A program made the translations under genes and the position numbers. Positions 44,901-55,958 of a DNA stretch of 64,000 nucleotides are shown one piece after another. The notes beneath the pieces are model-generated. The model worked only from the letters and a program-made list of their open reading frames with translations, was not told the DNA's origin and searched no databases. The number at the start of each line of letters is the position of its first letter. The first letter of the stretch is position 1. Origin of the DNA: Paratrimastix pyriformis (lineage: Eukaryota > Preaxostyla > Paratrimastigidae); contig JAPMOS010000004.1 of NCBI GenBank assembly GCA_027972325.1, positions 496,001 to 560,000 on the forward strand. Direction: 5' to 3'.

Positions 44901-47900
44901 GCTGGGCGGCCTGGGTGGCGCCCATCATCTGCATGAGGGCCTCCATGCGGGCGCTCCAGACCAGGGCCCCACACTGCTCGAGCAGCATCGCCAGCTCGGG
45001 CTCGGGCTGCCCGAAGGCCGTGATGACGCCCCCAGGCCCCCCGGCGACCCCGGCTCGGGGGGCGGGACGGCCGCCGGCCCGGGTGGGAACCGACTGGGCC
45101 TCGTCCTCGGGGCCCCAGGCCTGCTCGACCAGCGGGGGCGCCTCCTGCTGCTCCTGCTCGTCCACCGGCTCGCCCTCCTCCCGCTCCTCACCCCCCGGCT
45201 GCTCCTGCTCCTCCTCGTCCGGCTGCTGCCCGTCGGGGACCGGGCCGCCCTGGTCCCGGTCGGCCTCGGGGGCGGGCTCACCCTCGTCCTCGTCGGGGCC
45301 CCGGCCCTCGTAGCCGCCATCGCCGTCGGCCCCCTCGCCCGGCCCCTGGCGGTCCTCCTCGTCCCCCTCGCCCTCGCCCTCGCCCTCGCCCTCGCCCTCG
45401 CCCTCGCCCTCCTCGTCAGGCTCCTGCTCCTGGCCGTCCCCATCCACGGCGCCGCCCCGCCGCCCCTCGTCGCCTGCCCCCCTGCGGCCGGTCGACTTGT
45501 AGAAGGCGGCCTCCTGGTCGTCCAGGGCCGAGGCTGCGCTCGCCGCTGATGCCCCGCTGCGGCCGGCCTGATAGCCGGCGAGGCCTCCCGTGGCCGTGGG
45601 GCCACCCATCCCCATGGGGCCCATGGAGGACGCGTAGCCCGTGAGGCCCCCGGGGCCAGCCGGCGGGGCGGCGGAGGAAGAGGACGGCCCGAAGACGTGG
45701 GCCGAGGAGGGGCGGGGCAGGGGCCCCGAGCCCGTGTGGCCGAGCACTTGGGCGGCCGTGATTGGCCCGCTGTGGGGCTGCCCCAACAGGCGCCGCGCCG
45801 CGCTGGCGAGCAGCATTGCCGGCTGTTGTTGTTGCTGTTGCTGTGGCGGCTGTTGTTGTTGCTGGGGGAGGGCGGCTGGGGGCGGGGCGATAGCTGGGAG
45901 CGAGCCTGACCGTTGTGGGGCGGCCGGCTTGCTGGCGGGCGGGCGGGCGGGCAGGAGGGCGTGCTGGCGGCCGAGGCGGGGGCCGAGTGCGAGGCGGCCA
46001 GCAGGGCGGCCATCGAGGCGGCGTACCGGTCGTACTCGGTCTTGTCCTGCCGGACGAGGCGCTGGGTGGGCTGGTCGAAGTTGGCCAGCATCCTGACCCG
46101 CGCCCCCAGCAGCACCCGGGTGGCGGGGTGGTGGCGACCCGACAGAGAGAGCTGAGCGGGTGGGTGGGCGGGCGGGAGTGGCGAGGCAAATCCTGCGGTC
46201 CTCCAACTCGAACGTCTCCGCCAATCCCCTCCCCTTCCCAAATCAATCATCCACAGGTGGGCCGCGATGGGGTGGTGGTCGGGTGCCCACAGACCGTTGG
46301 GCGCGGTCGGGCCAGTGGCGGGCGAAGGCCCAGTGGGCCTGGCGGGAGGCGGCGCGGACGTCCATGTCGGCGTCGAGGACCCCCGCCCGGATGGCGCCTC
46401 CATGGCGTCCACGTGCTTCTCGACGGCCGTCCCCGGACCGCCCACTGGGTCAGGATCAGCCGCAGGTACTCGATACACCTGCAGCCCAGGCGCGGGGGGG
46501 GGGGGGGGGGGGGGGGGGGAGAGGAAGAGCCACGAGCCGGAGTGAGGCGTCGCGTGTGGGGTGGGTGGGTGGGCGGGAGTGGAAGTGGCGCGGGGAGGGG
46601 ACAGGGCAGGCAAGAGGGCAGGGGCACGGACTTGGCGCGGAGGGTCTTGTTGGGGTGCTGCTCGGTGATGAGCGGGATGATTCGGGGCAGGCGCAGCTGC
46701 GCAGAATGACCAGCAGGCAGCCGTTGCTCGCGTCCCGGCACACGAGCGAGCTGGCGCACACTTGCCGGAAGAGCGCCTGCCAGGGACGGAGACATGCCGT
46801 GAGGCTGAGCGCTCCTCCGCGAAACATGGGTCAATCCCCTCCTCCTCCTCCTCCCCCCCACTGCCCGGGCGGGAGGCGCGGGGACCTTGACCCAGGCGTC
46901 GCCGAGGGGCTCGAAGGCGTCGCCGAGGGTTCGGGCCAGCAGGGCGATGGTGTCGCAGGCCAGCTTGATCATGGCGCTGCGCGAGTCGGAGAACTGCTTG
47001 CGCAGGGGCTTCCCGCAGGTCCCCCAGCAGCCCCACGAAGTTGTCGAAGTCCACAGCCCCGCCGTGGACCAGACCCTGCAGCCGCTTCAGGGCGTTGAGT
47101 CGCTGGGGGTGGGGGTGGGGAGTGTGTGCGTGTGCGTGTGTGCGCGCGCTCGTTTTCCGGAATAGAGGAGAGGCATAGGACTGCCCGCTGATCTTCCCAG
47201 CCAGCCGCCGCCCCGCCAGGAGCCAGACGGACCCCCTCCCACTCGGGGGCGAGGACGTTGCTCTGCTCGAGGGTGTTCCGGATGGTCTCCATCTCCCGGG
47301 CCAGGTCCCGCTCCGAGTACAGGTGCACCGCCTCCACCCCGCCCTCGGCAGCCCCATCGCCGCCCCGCCCCGCCCCGCCCCGCACCCGGACCCCTCGCCC
47401 CCGCTGTGGCTCAGCGGCGTTGAGCTCCGGCGGCCCGCAGGACCTGGCGCGGGTGGGGGTTGGATGGGCAGGGACGGAGGATCTGGTCGGCAGTGGCGGG
47501 CAGAGGGAAGGGGGAGGGGAGGGAGGGAGGGAGGCGGGAGTGCCAAGGTCCCAGCGTCGATGGGGGGGGGGGGGGGGGGGGGGGGGCAGACCGCGGGAGA
47601 GGCGTGGCTTGGAGGGCGCATGAGACAGGGGCCCGTCGCCGCTGCGAGGGCGAAGAGTCGAACCGGGGTCCGGAGAGTGAGCGCGAATCCGGCCAGAGCG
47701 GGAGGGGAGAAGATGAGGACCCAGGGGGAACGGGGGAGGCAGCAACCTCCCTGGAGGGGGGGTGGGATGCGAGGGTGGGGGCGACCTGTGGGCCGAGTCC
47801 GAGCCGGCCGTCCCCTCGAGTACATCCTGTTCGAGGCCCCTCCCCGGCGCCCCGCTGCCCTCCGTGGCGACCCTCCGGTGGCCCGGGGCCGAGGCGACCC

Positions 47901-49039
47901 GCCCTTTGGCCGGGGCGGGGGCGCCGGAGCGGCGAGGGCCCGGGGTTCCCGGGGCCCCGGGGGCCGCATCGGTCGGCGCGGGGGCCGGCGCGGCGCGGGC
48001 AAGACCCTCGGGGGCGGGCAGCGTCTGCAAGCGGGCCAGGAGCGCCTTGGTGGTCTGCTCGCGGACGACCTTCTGGGGACCCAACGCCGCAAGCAGCTCC
48101 GGGCCGAGGTAGCTACAGCCGGTGATGGGTGGTGGGGGTGAGGGGGGGGGGGGGGCATACGATGGGAACCAGTCCGGTGGCTGGGGAGTATGGGGGGGAA
48201 GGGAGCGGAGCCACAGCGGACCGGTAGAGGCACTCGAGGGCGGCCACGGCCCCGTCGCGGACGTCCTTGACGGCGTCCTCGGTGCACTTCAGCAGGGCGG
48301 GCAGGAAGGCCCGCAGGGGCAGACCCGCCGGCCCGTGGCGATCGACCACCGCGCCGAAGGAGACCAGCGCCTGCGAGCGGGTGGCGGGTGAGCCCCAGGT
48401 CAGGCGCCCCACCCGCCCACCCGCCCACCTCCACCCATCCACCCGCGCCCCACCCATCCACCCCCGCGCCCCACCCGGCATCCCCCCCGGCATGGCAGAC
48501 CTGGGCGCGGGCCTTGGGGTTGGGCTTCTCGAAGCCGGGGAAGAGTTCGCTCAGAATCGCGGTCGCTTGGCCGGTGGCTTTCACCATCGACAGGACCAGG
48601 TCGCCGGCCGCCTGCCGGACACCGGGGTTGGCCTCAGCAAAGCACTTGTCCAACAAGGGCTTGAAGAGGGGTTGGAGCGATCCGAGGGGGAACTGTCCCG
48701 GCGGGGAACATTCGAAAACTCGGTTGAGAATAACAAGGGCGCCTTCTTGGCACCGCGCGTTGTTTAACAACATGACGGCCCCGAGGAAGGTGACAAGCTC
48801 ATCGCAGCGGGGATACTAGATGAAAGGATGGGAGATGGCAGTGAAAGCGGGCCGAGGAGAATGGGATAACAAGATACCTCAGCGTAGTTGAATGATGGGA
48901 GCGAGACAACCCCCTGCAAGGCAACCGAGAGTTCTTTGAATTTAAGGGCTGTACCTACAGCAACCCGGCCAACCGTTGTTCAAGAAACAAAAAGGTGTCG
49001 CGAACCAGTTTTACCAAAGAAGTGCTCGAGCTCGTTCAT
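39927..49039 (-). CDS. CLASP: CLASP-family microtubule-associated protein
   Basis: CLASPs bind microtubule plus ends and tubulin through TOG-type HEAT arrays (family knowledge). Start MNELEHFFGKT at 49039 with an in-frame TGA just upstream. HEAT-like pieces in order: FKELSVALQGVVSLPSFNYA, LQPLFKPLLDKCFAEANPGV, LRAFLPALLKCTEDAVKDVR, SAMIKLACDTIALLARTLGD (about 46985-46925), RCIEYLRLILTQWAV, VADPHYRVAQISLRLCALLI (about 44720-44660), LVPVLFKVLEQNAPKLKGAC, TRKGYVGLLVALHNRQPDAF. Then Gln-rich tracts (42500-41500), and a C-terminal HEAT domain ending HPSAQVRKAVVFALVDLYKV, LGDDFRPYLNRLG, VTHYINKLQQ, the CLASP C-terminal signature. Stop 39929-39927. More than 15 introns, several swollen by poly-C runs and minisatellites. 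A probable 39-nt exon at about 44201-44163. Confidence 0.87.
40793..40830. repeat. 38-nt G homopolymer in CLASP intron
   Basis: In gene sense this is a C run starting directly after the 5' splice site GTCTGT of the exon ending LQPLVG. Confidence 0.9.
41917..41984. repeat. CTG/CAG repeat, polyglutamine in CLASP
   Basis: About 22-23 uninterrupted CTG triplets on the plus strand, encoding polyglutamine on the minus strand. Flanked by further Gln-Pro arrays at about 41500-41580 and 42400-42450. Confidence 0.95.
42778..42796. repeat. 19-nt G homopolymer in CLASP intron
   Basis: Pure G run between CLASP exons LPDLEAEIAAHA and the Gln-rich exon. Confidence 0.85.
43135..43265. repeat. Intronic GGGCTGGTGGGCTGGT satellite
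   Basis: Tandem 8-bp GGGCTGGT-type units between two CLASP exons (PAHLRLAL and KLVALQTADKPETR). Confidence 0.9.
43917..44038. repeat. 15-bp minisatellite TGTGCCGGGTGTGGG
   Basis: About eight copies, some shortened by four bases, inside the longest CLASP intron (about 690 bp). No coding piece is recognised in the rest of that intron. Confidence 0.9.
46494..46519. repeat. 26-nt G homopolymer in CLASP intron
   Basis: In gene sense a C run ahead of the acceptor GCTGCAG of the exon RCIEYLRLILTQW. Confidence 0.9.
47562..47586. repeat. 25-nt G homopolymer, CLASP non-coding
   Basis: Within a GC-rich presumed intron between CLASP exons; the flanking sequence on both sides is low complexity. Confidence 0.85.
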
Positions 49040-49146
49040 GGGTCAACGAGCGAGCCCGATTGCCGTAAAAAAATTCAAAAGAGTGAGGAGAGATTCCTCA
49101 ACCAAGACACTTCAGGTCGTTTCCGTTCGAAGCGGACGAGCAAATC
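49040..49146. promoter_or_regulatory. Divergent promoter, CLASP and MORN genes
   Basis: 107 bp between the start codons. Contains an A-rich element AAAAAAATTCAAAA (49067-49080). Confidence 0.45.
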
Positions 49147-50356
49147 ATGGCTGAAGCTGACGAAAACGCCCCAAAGGATCTCGGGGTCTGGTCTTAAAAA
49201 GCTCTGTTAATACTGGACTTTGATTATTTGCAACAGAAATACGAAGGCCCTCGGGATGAAAGAAAGGAACGTCACGGGATGGGCAAGAACACCTTCCCCA
49301 ACAAAGATGTGTACATTGGCGAGTATGAGCATGGGAAAAGGCAAGGGAAGGGCAAGTATTTCTACAAGGCTGACCCTAACAAGATTGCCAAGTATGATGG
49401 TGAGTGGGTCGATTTTAAAAAGTGCGGCGAGGGTGTGATGCACTTCCCAGATGGGTCCATGTACAAGGGTCTGCGCTTTGCCGAACCTCCCTTGGTTTGA
49501 CTTTCCCTTTTCTCGATCCGTTCTTAGGGCACTTCCAAGACGGCAAGCGTCACGGTCACGGTGTGTACACATATCCGAATGGTGATACATTTGAAGGGGA
49601 GTTCTTCAATGGCATGAAACATGGGAGCGGCAGGTATGAATACAAGCAATCTCACTGTGTGGTCTGTCGTTGTTTGCGGTCTGGGTCAATGTCACATTGA
49701 TCTGTTCAGGTCGAAGGAGTTTGGGTGCAAAACAACATCGTTCGCGGGGTTCTCCGACACCCTGACGGGGTCACCTCCTACAGGGGGCAGTTCGAGCGGT
49801 CTGTCGTCTCGGCACCCACCCTGGTCTTTTATGGCTCTTACCGTAGGGGTCGTCCCAACAATGACGGAATGTATGTCTTCAAGGACAACATTCAGCAGGG
49901 CCGTTTTGTGGAGACTGTCAAGAAGGAGGAAGTTGAGGTCCGCATCCCGCCGGCCCGATTTTGTTGTCACGGATGGGGATGAGGCTGAGGTGGGGTTGGG
50001 TTGGGCCGCTCTCCCTGTTCTCACTTCGTTCCTCGGTTTAGGTTCCACGGCCCAAGAAGAAGCCAGCTGAGGGGGACGAAGGGGATGGCGGCGCTGAAGA
50101 GCCCACTGATGAGGCCCCGATCATGAAGACCGTTTATCGGATTCAGACCCGCCAGTGGATTCCATCCCAACTCGCCTGTGTCGACGTCTGTTGTGATGTT
50201 GGGGTCCGCGCTCATCTGACCTGACCTTGTTAGGAGCAAACGGCAACCGTTCCGCCCGAGCTCCTGCAGCCTCTCCCGGGGGAACTCGAAATTAAGCCTC
50301 CCCCTCCCCCTCCCGCCGCTCCTGTTTCAGATGAGCCACAGGAGGCTGACGCTTAA
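49147..50356 (+). CDS. MORN-repeat protein, radial spoke head 1-like
   Basis: Start MAEADENAPKDLG (49147), first intron with donor GTCTGG, then KYEGPRDERKERHGMGKNTF. MORN repeats in order: YIGEYEHGKRQGKGKYFY (about 49314-49368), YDGEWVDFKKCGEGVMHFPD (about 49392-49452), MYKG joined to HFQDGKRHGHGVYTYPNGDT, FEGEFFNGMKHGSGRYEY (about 49590-49642), EGVWVQNNIVRGVL, SYRGQF, and FYGSYRRGRPNNDGMYVF (about 49828-49882). A Lys/Glu-rich segment and a Pro-rich tail ending DEPQEADA follow; TAA 50354-50356. RSPH1 carries an N-terminal array of this type and sits in the radial spoke heads of motile flagella, so a flagellar role is likely. MORN arrays also occur in other membrane or cytoskeletal proteins, so orthology is not certain. 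Confidence 0.8.
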
Positions 50357-50606
50357 CATTGTTCTTGTTTGTTCTGCCAAAGTCTTTCCGGAACATTCTC
50401 CGATTTTGGACATCGATAATTGGTCCTTCCCACTAGGTTCGGCATCGTTTTGATCTCAGAATGTAGGCAAGGGCGTTCCGCAGCTCGTGAACAGTTTTCC
50501 TGGGTCCATCTGGCTCGTTTTTTCCAGTTCGTAAACCAAAAAAAAGGCCTGAGTCGACCTCCCCTGCTCTGACAGACCGGGCTGCAGAGCGGAACCAATT
50601 TCTGTA

Positions 50607-51395
50607 ATGGACGTGGTGTACGAGGAGCGCAATGCAACTGGCCAGCCAGAATTGCTCAAGATCCCCGTTGCTCAGGGAGCCGAAGCTGCTGCGGTGCATG
50701 TTCCAACCTTTGATGAACTCCTCGACAGAGTGACTCTTTGGATGCAAGTTTCTTTCCCAGCCCTACAAAATTCAAGGGTCCTGCATTCCCAATTGGCAGA
50801 ATGTTGTCGGATCTGTCGGGCAGATGATGAGATTTTGCTGGTGGCCTTCAGCCTTCTTGTGTCTGTCCCCGTCCTCGTCTTGCGAAAATGACAAATACTC
50901 CTTTTTTGCGTTAGGCGGTATTTGGAGGCAACTGGCCCGGAACTCTTAGCAGAAGTCGGCTGCGAAGAAACTCACTATTATTTACAGTCTCGGACTCACC
51001 ACCTCTTTTCTAGCATCCGAAAGAGTCAGAGATATTCTATTTGGTGTTACTGTCCGGCTTTCCTCCCTGAATTTTGAGGTGAATAGTCATTTTGTCGTAG
51101 GATGTTACACCTGGCCCAGAAAATATGCTCCGACCAGCCGATCTTCAATGGCTCCCTGTGTCGGGCTCTCCATCTTCGGACGGAGCGCCTCCTTTTCAAT
51201 GAACTTCGGATTTTGTCGTCCGTCAACTGGTCTTTCCATCTCACCCGCAAGGTCTGCTCTCTCATTCCTCTCAGCCATCTTAACGACCCAAAGGACGTGG
51301 CTGTTCTGGCCGAGGCACTGCAGTATCCGGTAGCCTACATTGAATTTCGGCTCTCAACCGAGATCTGGCCTCCCCTCCCCTTTGCCGCCCAGTGA
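50607..51395 (+). CDS. Small protein of unknown function
   Basis: I do not recognise this protein. Exon 1 (50607 to about 50750) encodes MDVVYEERNATGQPELLKIP through FDELLDRVTLWMQ. Exon 2 (about 50916-51040) starts RYLEATGPELLAEVGCEETH. Exon 3 (from about 51100) encodes MLHLAQKICSDQPIFNG, then LCRALHLRTERLLFNELRIL, NWSFHLTRKV and EALQYPVAYIEFRLSTEIWP, with a TGA stop at 51393-51395. That gives about 190 residues, mostly helical, with a hydrophobic end. No signal peptide or membrane span is evident. The exon 2/3 junction is inferred (donor GTGTTA, acceptor CGTAG near 51100). Confidence 0.5.
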
Positions 51396-52028
51396 ACTCT
51401 TCTCTCGGCTCGTTCCTCCTTTTGTCTCTTGTCTGGTTTTGGACGAGGACCTAATGACCGGCTTTTCTTTTCTTTCATTTTCTCTCCCTCTTTTTCCAAA
51501 ATCAACCTTGTATCCGAGCATCCTCCTTCTCTTGATGATGTTGTTTTCTGTGAGCTTGTTGAATAACCTTATGTTTTTCCATGCTGCCACCTCGCCGAAG
51601 TTTTTGTTTTCACGCGAGTGACAATTTTTGTTGCCCCCCCCCCTCCCCTTCCCGGTTCTGTTGACTGTGATGCCCTATCTCTCTGAGCTGGTGTTGGTTG
51701 GAGCGGTCATCCCTTCCCGTTGTTGTTTGTCTGTTTGCTCTTTGTTAACCTGTTGCTGGAAGGGTCCCCGAATCAGTGTTGTATTCCTGTTGTTTCCCCC
51801 CCACTTTTTTTTTTTTTTTTGAGAATGTCTCCTCAGCACTCGGGCTGGGTTTTTCCCGGTCAGTTTACCAGAATTCGTCTCCCCCGCTAAGAAACTGGTT
51901 GCCACACCGTGTCGTGTACACTTCCGACTCTTTTTGAGGGAACCACCAGAGGGCGGGGGGGGGGGGGGGGGGATATGAGAGGGAGAGGGAGGAGCGCAGT
52001 CGCCCCATGGCGCGACAGGGCGGGGCGG
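51396..52028. other. Intergenic, T-rich, with a G run
   Basis: 633 bp between the unknown protein and the PheRS-alpha stop (convergent). Strongly pyrimidine-rich on the plus strand up to about 51830, then an 18-nt G run (51955-51972). No gene is supported. Confidence 0.5.
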
Positions 52029-52974
52029 CTAGTTGGTGTGGACGCCGAGGAGCCGCAGGGGGTGGTTCTCGATCAGGTCCAGGTCCATCCGGGGCCCGAA
52101 CATCTCGCGGATGTTGCTGATCCCGTACAGGATCATCGTCGGCCTGCCAAGAGAGGCGAGGGGAGGGGCGCATCCACAGCCACCCGGTGAGATCGACGTC
52201 AACCACCCACCCACCCACAAGGATGGCGGGGGCGTGCAGTACGGACCGCTCGAGGGAGAAGCCCCATGCGAGGACCTGGACGTCGTTGGGGAGGCCCAGC
52301 TGGGTGAGCATCTCGGGCCGGAAGATGCCCGAGTTGCCGATCTCCACGCGCCGGTTGAGCTGCCCCGGCAAAGTCCACACAGGGACGCACAAGACCCATC
52401 AGCATGGGGCAGTGGGGAGGGATGGAGGGGTGGATGGAGGGGTGGATGGAGGGGTGGATGGAGGGGTGGATGGATGGAGGGGCCGGCAGCGGACCCCGGG
52501 GTGGAAGGCCGAGATCTCCATGGAGGGCTCGGTGTAGGGGTTGTACGTGGGCTGGAAGGAAATGTCGTGCATCCCTGAGGGCCGGGCCCAGGGGAGCGCA
52601 GGATGAGTCGGCTGCCCCCGGCCCAACTCGACCCAACCCAACCCGACCCAACCCGACCCGACCCGACCCGGCCCAACCCAACCCGGCCCAACCCAACCCG
52701 GCCCAACCCAACCCGGCCCGACCCAACCCGGCCCACGCCATGAAGGGAGGGGACGGGGGCGGGGGCGGGGGGCAGACCGATCTTCTCGAAGAACTGGCGG
52801 ATGGTGCCCATGAGGTGGGTCAGGGTCAGGCCCTTGCCGATGACCATACCCTCGATCTGGTGGAACTCGGCCAGGTGGGTCGCGTCCAGGGTCTCGTTCC
52901 GGAAGACCCGATCGATCGAGAAGAACTTGGCCGGATACTGTACCACAAGGCGAGGAGAGGAGAGGCCGAGATGA

Positions 52975-53008
<34 letters not shown>

Positions 53009-54668
53009 GGTGGGTGGGTGGGTGGGTGGGTGGGGGGGGTTCGTGGCGAATGGGAGGACGGGACGGACGTTCTGGCCGAGCTGGGCCAGCATGCGGGCCG
53101 AGATGGCGGTGGTGTGGGTGCGCATGATGTTCTTCCGGCCCTCCTCCTTCCAGTGGTACCGCCAGCCGATCGACCCGTTGCCGCCCTGCTCGTGCATCTG
53201 CTTGATCTTCTCCACCAGCCCACCGGCGGGCATCGTCACCATCAGCGCAGGGTCTGCAGGGTGGTGGTGACGTGATGGGGTGGTGGTGGCGTGATGGGGT
53301 GGTGGTGGCGTGATGGGGGATGGTGGCGTGATGGGGATGGTGGCGTGATGGGGGATGGTGGCGTGATGGGGGGATGGTGGCGTGATGGGGGATGGTGGCG
53401 TGATGGGGGGGATGGTGGCGTGACGGATGGAAAGGACGAGAGGGTTGGGACGAGCGAGCCGACCCTTCATGAAGAAGGTGTCCTGCATGTCGCGGCAGGG
53501 GTGGGCCTGGGGCTGGTAGAGGGCGTCGAAGTTCCACAGCGAGCTCTCCACGAAGCGGCTCGTGGGCATCTCCTGGAAGCTGGGCGAGGGTGCGCGCGGG
53601 ACGAGGGGGGGCCGGGCAGACAGGGGGGAAGAGCGTGAGTGGGTCGGCGAGAGATGAGAGGGAGCAACATCGAAGTTCTCCCCGCCCGGCGCATACGGGG
53701 AGGGGAGCAGTCGACAGACCCCAGGGAGATGAAGATGCGGCGCACCATGGACTTGTACTGCATCAGGGGGTGCAGATGGCCCGCTGGGGGATGGGCCGAG
53801 ATGGCGTCCAGCTTGAGCGGCTTGAAGTTGACCTGGTCCCAGTTGCCCCTGCAAATCACCCACAACATGGAGGGGGTCGGCGATCAGATCATCACCGGGG
53901 TCTCTCCCCGGGGGAGCTGGCGGGCGGAGGCGCGGGCGGACTTCGCGAGCATGTCCTTGGTCAGGAAGGGCACCGTCGGCTTGCGGGTCTCGGCGTAGGC
54001 GGGCCCGCGGACAACCTTGATCAGCTTCCGGGTGCGCTTTTCAACCAGCTTGCGCTTTTGGACATCCTTCTGCTCGTCCTTGGAGAGAGCCTCCAGGCTG
54101 CCACGGACGAACCGAACCATCATCTCGTGGGTGGTGTCACGCTCCATGGTGGCGCCCTCCTGCCGGCTGATGAGAGGGCAACGCCAACCACAGGTATCTG
54201 ACAGACCACTTTCATGCACCGCTTCGTGGCCTTGTTGAAAGTCACCAACCGCTGCGATTTGAGATAGTTCAACGCATGACGTTCGAGCTCGCTGAGAGTG
54301 GCCTCTTCCAGTCCCTCAGCCGGGAACCGGTTGAAGAGTGAGAACTCAGCGGACTCGTGCTTGAATGACCCCTCACCCTCCTCAGTCATCACCCACTCGA
54401 TCACAGCCTGCGACTGGGTCATGACCATGTCTGGTCGTGCGGAAAGAAGATGTGTGACTGGGTGAGGGACATCAAGATTCAGACCCTGGGAGCCGAGACT
54501 CTTAATGGCGTTCGACATAACTTCAGTGGCAGCGCCATGCTGGGCAGCGAAGGCATTGCTGTCCGCGATTTCGGTTCCGGGAACCTTCAGCGCCTGAAGT
54601 ACCAGGTCGCAGCATTGATCCTCGCCCAGAGTCGCCGGAGTTGGGGCTGGGGTTTCCATGAGGCTCAA
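52029..54668 (-). CDS. FARSA: Phenylalanyl-tRNA synthetase alpha subunit (cytosolic)
   Basis: Catalytic subunit of the alpha2-beta2 PheRS, charging tRNA-Phe in the cytosol (family knowledge). Start [18 protein letters not shown] (54668), with an N-terminal winged-helix region through [17 protein letters not shown]. Class II core: [19 protein letters not shown] (motif 1 region, about 53775-53720 plus next exon), [40 protein letters not shown], motif 2 in [20 protein letters not shown] (about 52925-52865), [36 protein letters not shown] and motif 3 WGFSLER joined across an intron to [15 protein letters not shown]. Stop 52031-52029 after LLGVHTN. About nine introns; donors such as GTCTGT at 53719-53714. 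Order matches eukaryotic FARSA throughout. Divergent from RABGGTB by only 50 bp. Confidence 0.96.
52424..52480. repeat. Intronic GGATGGAGGGGT satellite
   Basis: About five 12-bp units in a PheRS-alpha intron. Confidence 0.9.
52615..52740. repeat. Intronic AACCCGGCCC-type satellite
   Basis: Mixed 5-, 10- and 15-bp units (ACCCA, ACCCG, GGCCC) in a PheRS-alpha intron. Confidence 0.9.
53262..53425. repeat. Intronic GGTGGCGTGATGGGG satellite
   Basis: Nine or so 13-17 bp units, each with the core GGTGGCGTGATGGGG, in a PheRS-alpha intron just upstream (gene sense) of the exon with LMVTMPAGG. Confidence 0.92.
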
Positions 54669-54718
54669 CCAAAAAAAAGGTCTTATGATCCGCGGAGAAC
54701 AAATCTATCCCCGTTAAA
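54669..54718. promoter_or_regulatory. Minimal divergent promoter, FARSA and RABGGTB
   Basis: Only 50 bp lie between the two start codons. A-rich (an A8 run at about 54671-54678). Either the 5' UTRs are nearly absent or the transcripts overlap. Confidence 0.5.
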
Positions 54719-55923
54719 ATGAGCTTTGTGGGGGATGCGCACGTTCGCTTCATTCGGAAGCTTAATGAGGTGAATTCCTCCTCCTTTTTGTGTCGCAAAC
54801 TTAATTTCGTCGGCTCTAGAAAAAAGAAACATTCGAATATGTCGCCACAGAACATCTGCGCATGAGCGGTCTCTACTGGGGCCTCTGCGCACTCGACATC
54901 ATGGGTTTGTTTGTTGTACACATTCGCCCGTGCGCTAGTGTTGACTTTTTTGTTCCCAGGCACACCGCTCTCCCAAGAAGAGATCGACGGTTTTGTGCAA
55001 TGGATCCTTTCATGCCAGAACGAGGATGCCGGTTTCGGAGGCTCCCCAGGACACGACTCGCACCTTCTTTACACCCTCTCGGCGATTCAGGTCGGTGCGT
55101 TTTGTCACTCTTCTCGCAAAGCGACCGCTTTCGCCTCGCCAGCTGCTGGCCATCTTGGGGCACCTCGAAGACCTCCACAACCCCGAGCGAGTAGCCCAAT
55201 GTCCGTGGTGATGATTCCCACGGGCCCCTTGAGTTCCATGGCTCTCGCAGATGTTGCCGCTCTGCAGCACCCGGACGGCTCCTTCGGTGGCGACCGATGG
55301 GGGGAGATCGACACCCGCTTCACCTACTGCGCCGCCTGCTGCCTGGGGCTGCTCCACCACCTGGAGCTGATCAACGTCGATCAGGCAGTCGAGTTCTTGC
55401 GTCGGTCTGTCTGGGGGGCACGCGCGGCGCGTCGGTCTCTGACACCCACCTCGCCACCCCCGCTGCAGGTGCATGAACATTGACGGCGGCTTCGGGAGCT
55501 GCCCCGGAGCCGAGTCCCACGGCGGACAGAGTCTGTCGGCTCGGCCTGTTGGGCGGCCCCGCGAAGACCTGGGGTGTGATGGGTACCATCCTGACACCTC
55601 TCCCTTGGGCGCACCCCGGCATCCATCGGGCCCTCAGTTTTCTGCTGCGTGGGCGCGCTGGCCATCTTCAACCGGCTGGACGCCCTCGACCAGGACCTTC
55701 TCGGATGGTCGACCCTCCTCCGGGCCACCCCGTCTCCCATCCTCTCTCTTTCTCCTTGGGCCCCTCGGCCCAGGCGGTCCTTGTTCTCCCGCCTCACTTG
55801 TTCCTGGGACGGGCTGGGGGGACGGGCTGGGGGACGGGCTGGGGGGGACGGGCTGGGGGGACGGGCTGGGGGGGACGGGCTGGGGGGGACGGGCTGGGGG
55901 GGACGGGCTGGGGGGGACGGGCT

Positions 55924-55958
<35 letters not shown>

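Noticed and set aside
50607-51395. COMM-domain protein
   Set aside because: The Trp followed by a hydrophobic C-terminal strand is suggestive, but the spacing is too long and other COMM residues are missing.
53262-53425. A CRISPR-like array (regular repeat with short spacers)
   Set aside because: Units are contiguous with 0-4 bp length variation and no unique spacers; it is an intronic minisatellite in a eukaryotic gene.
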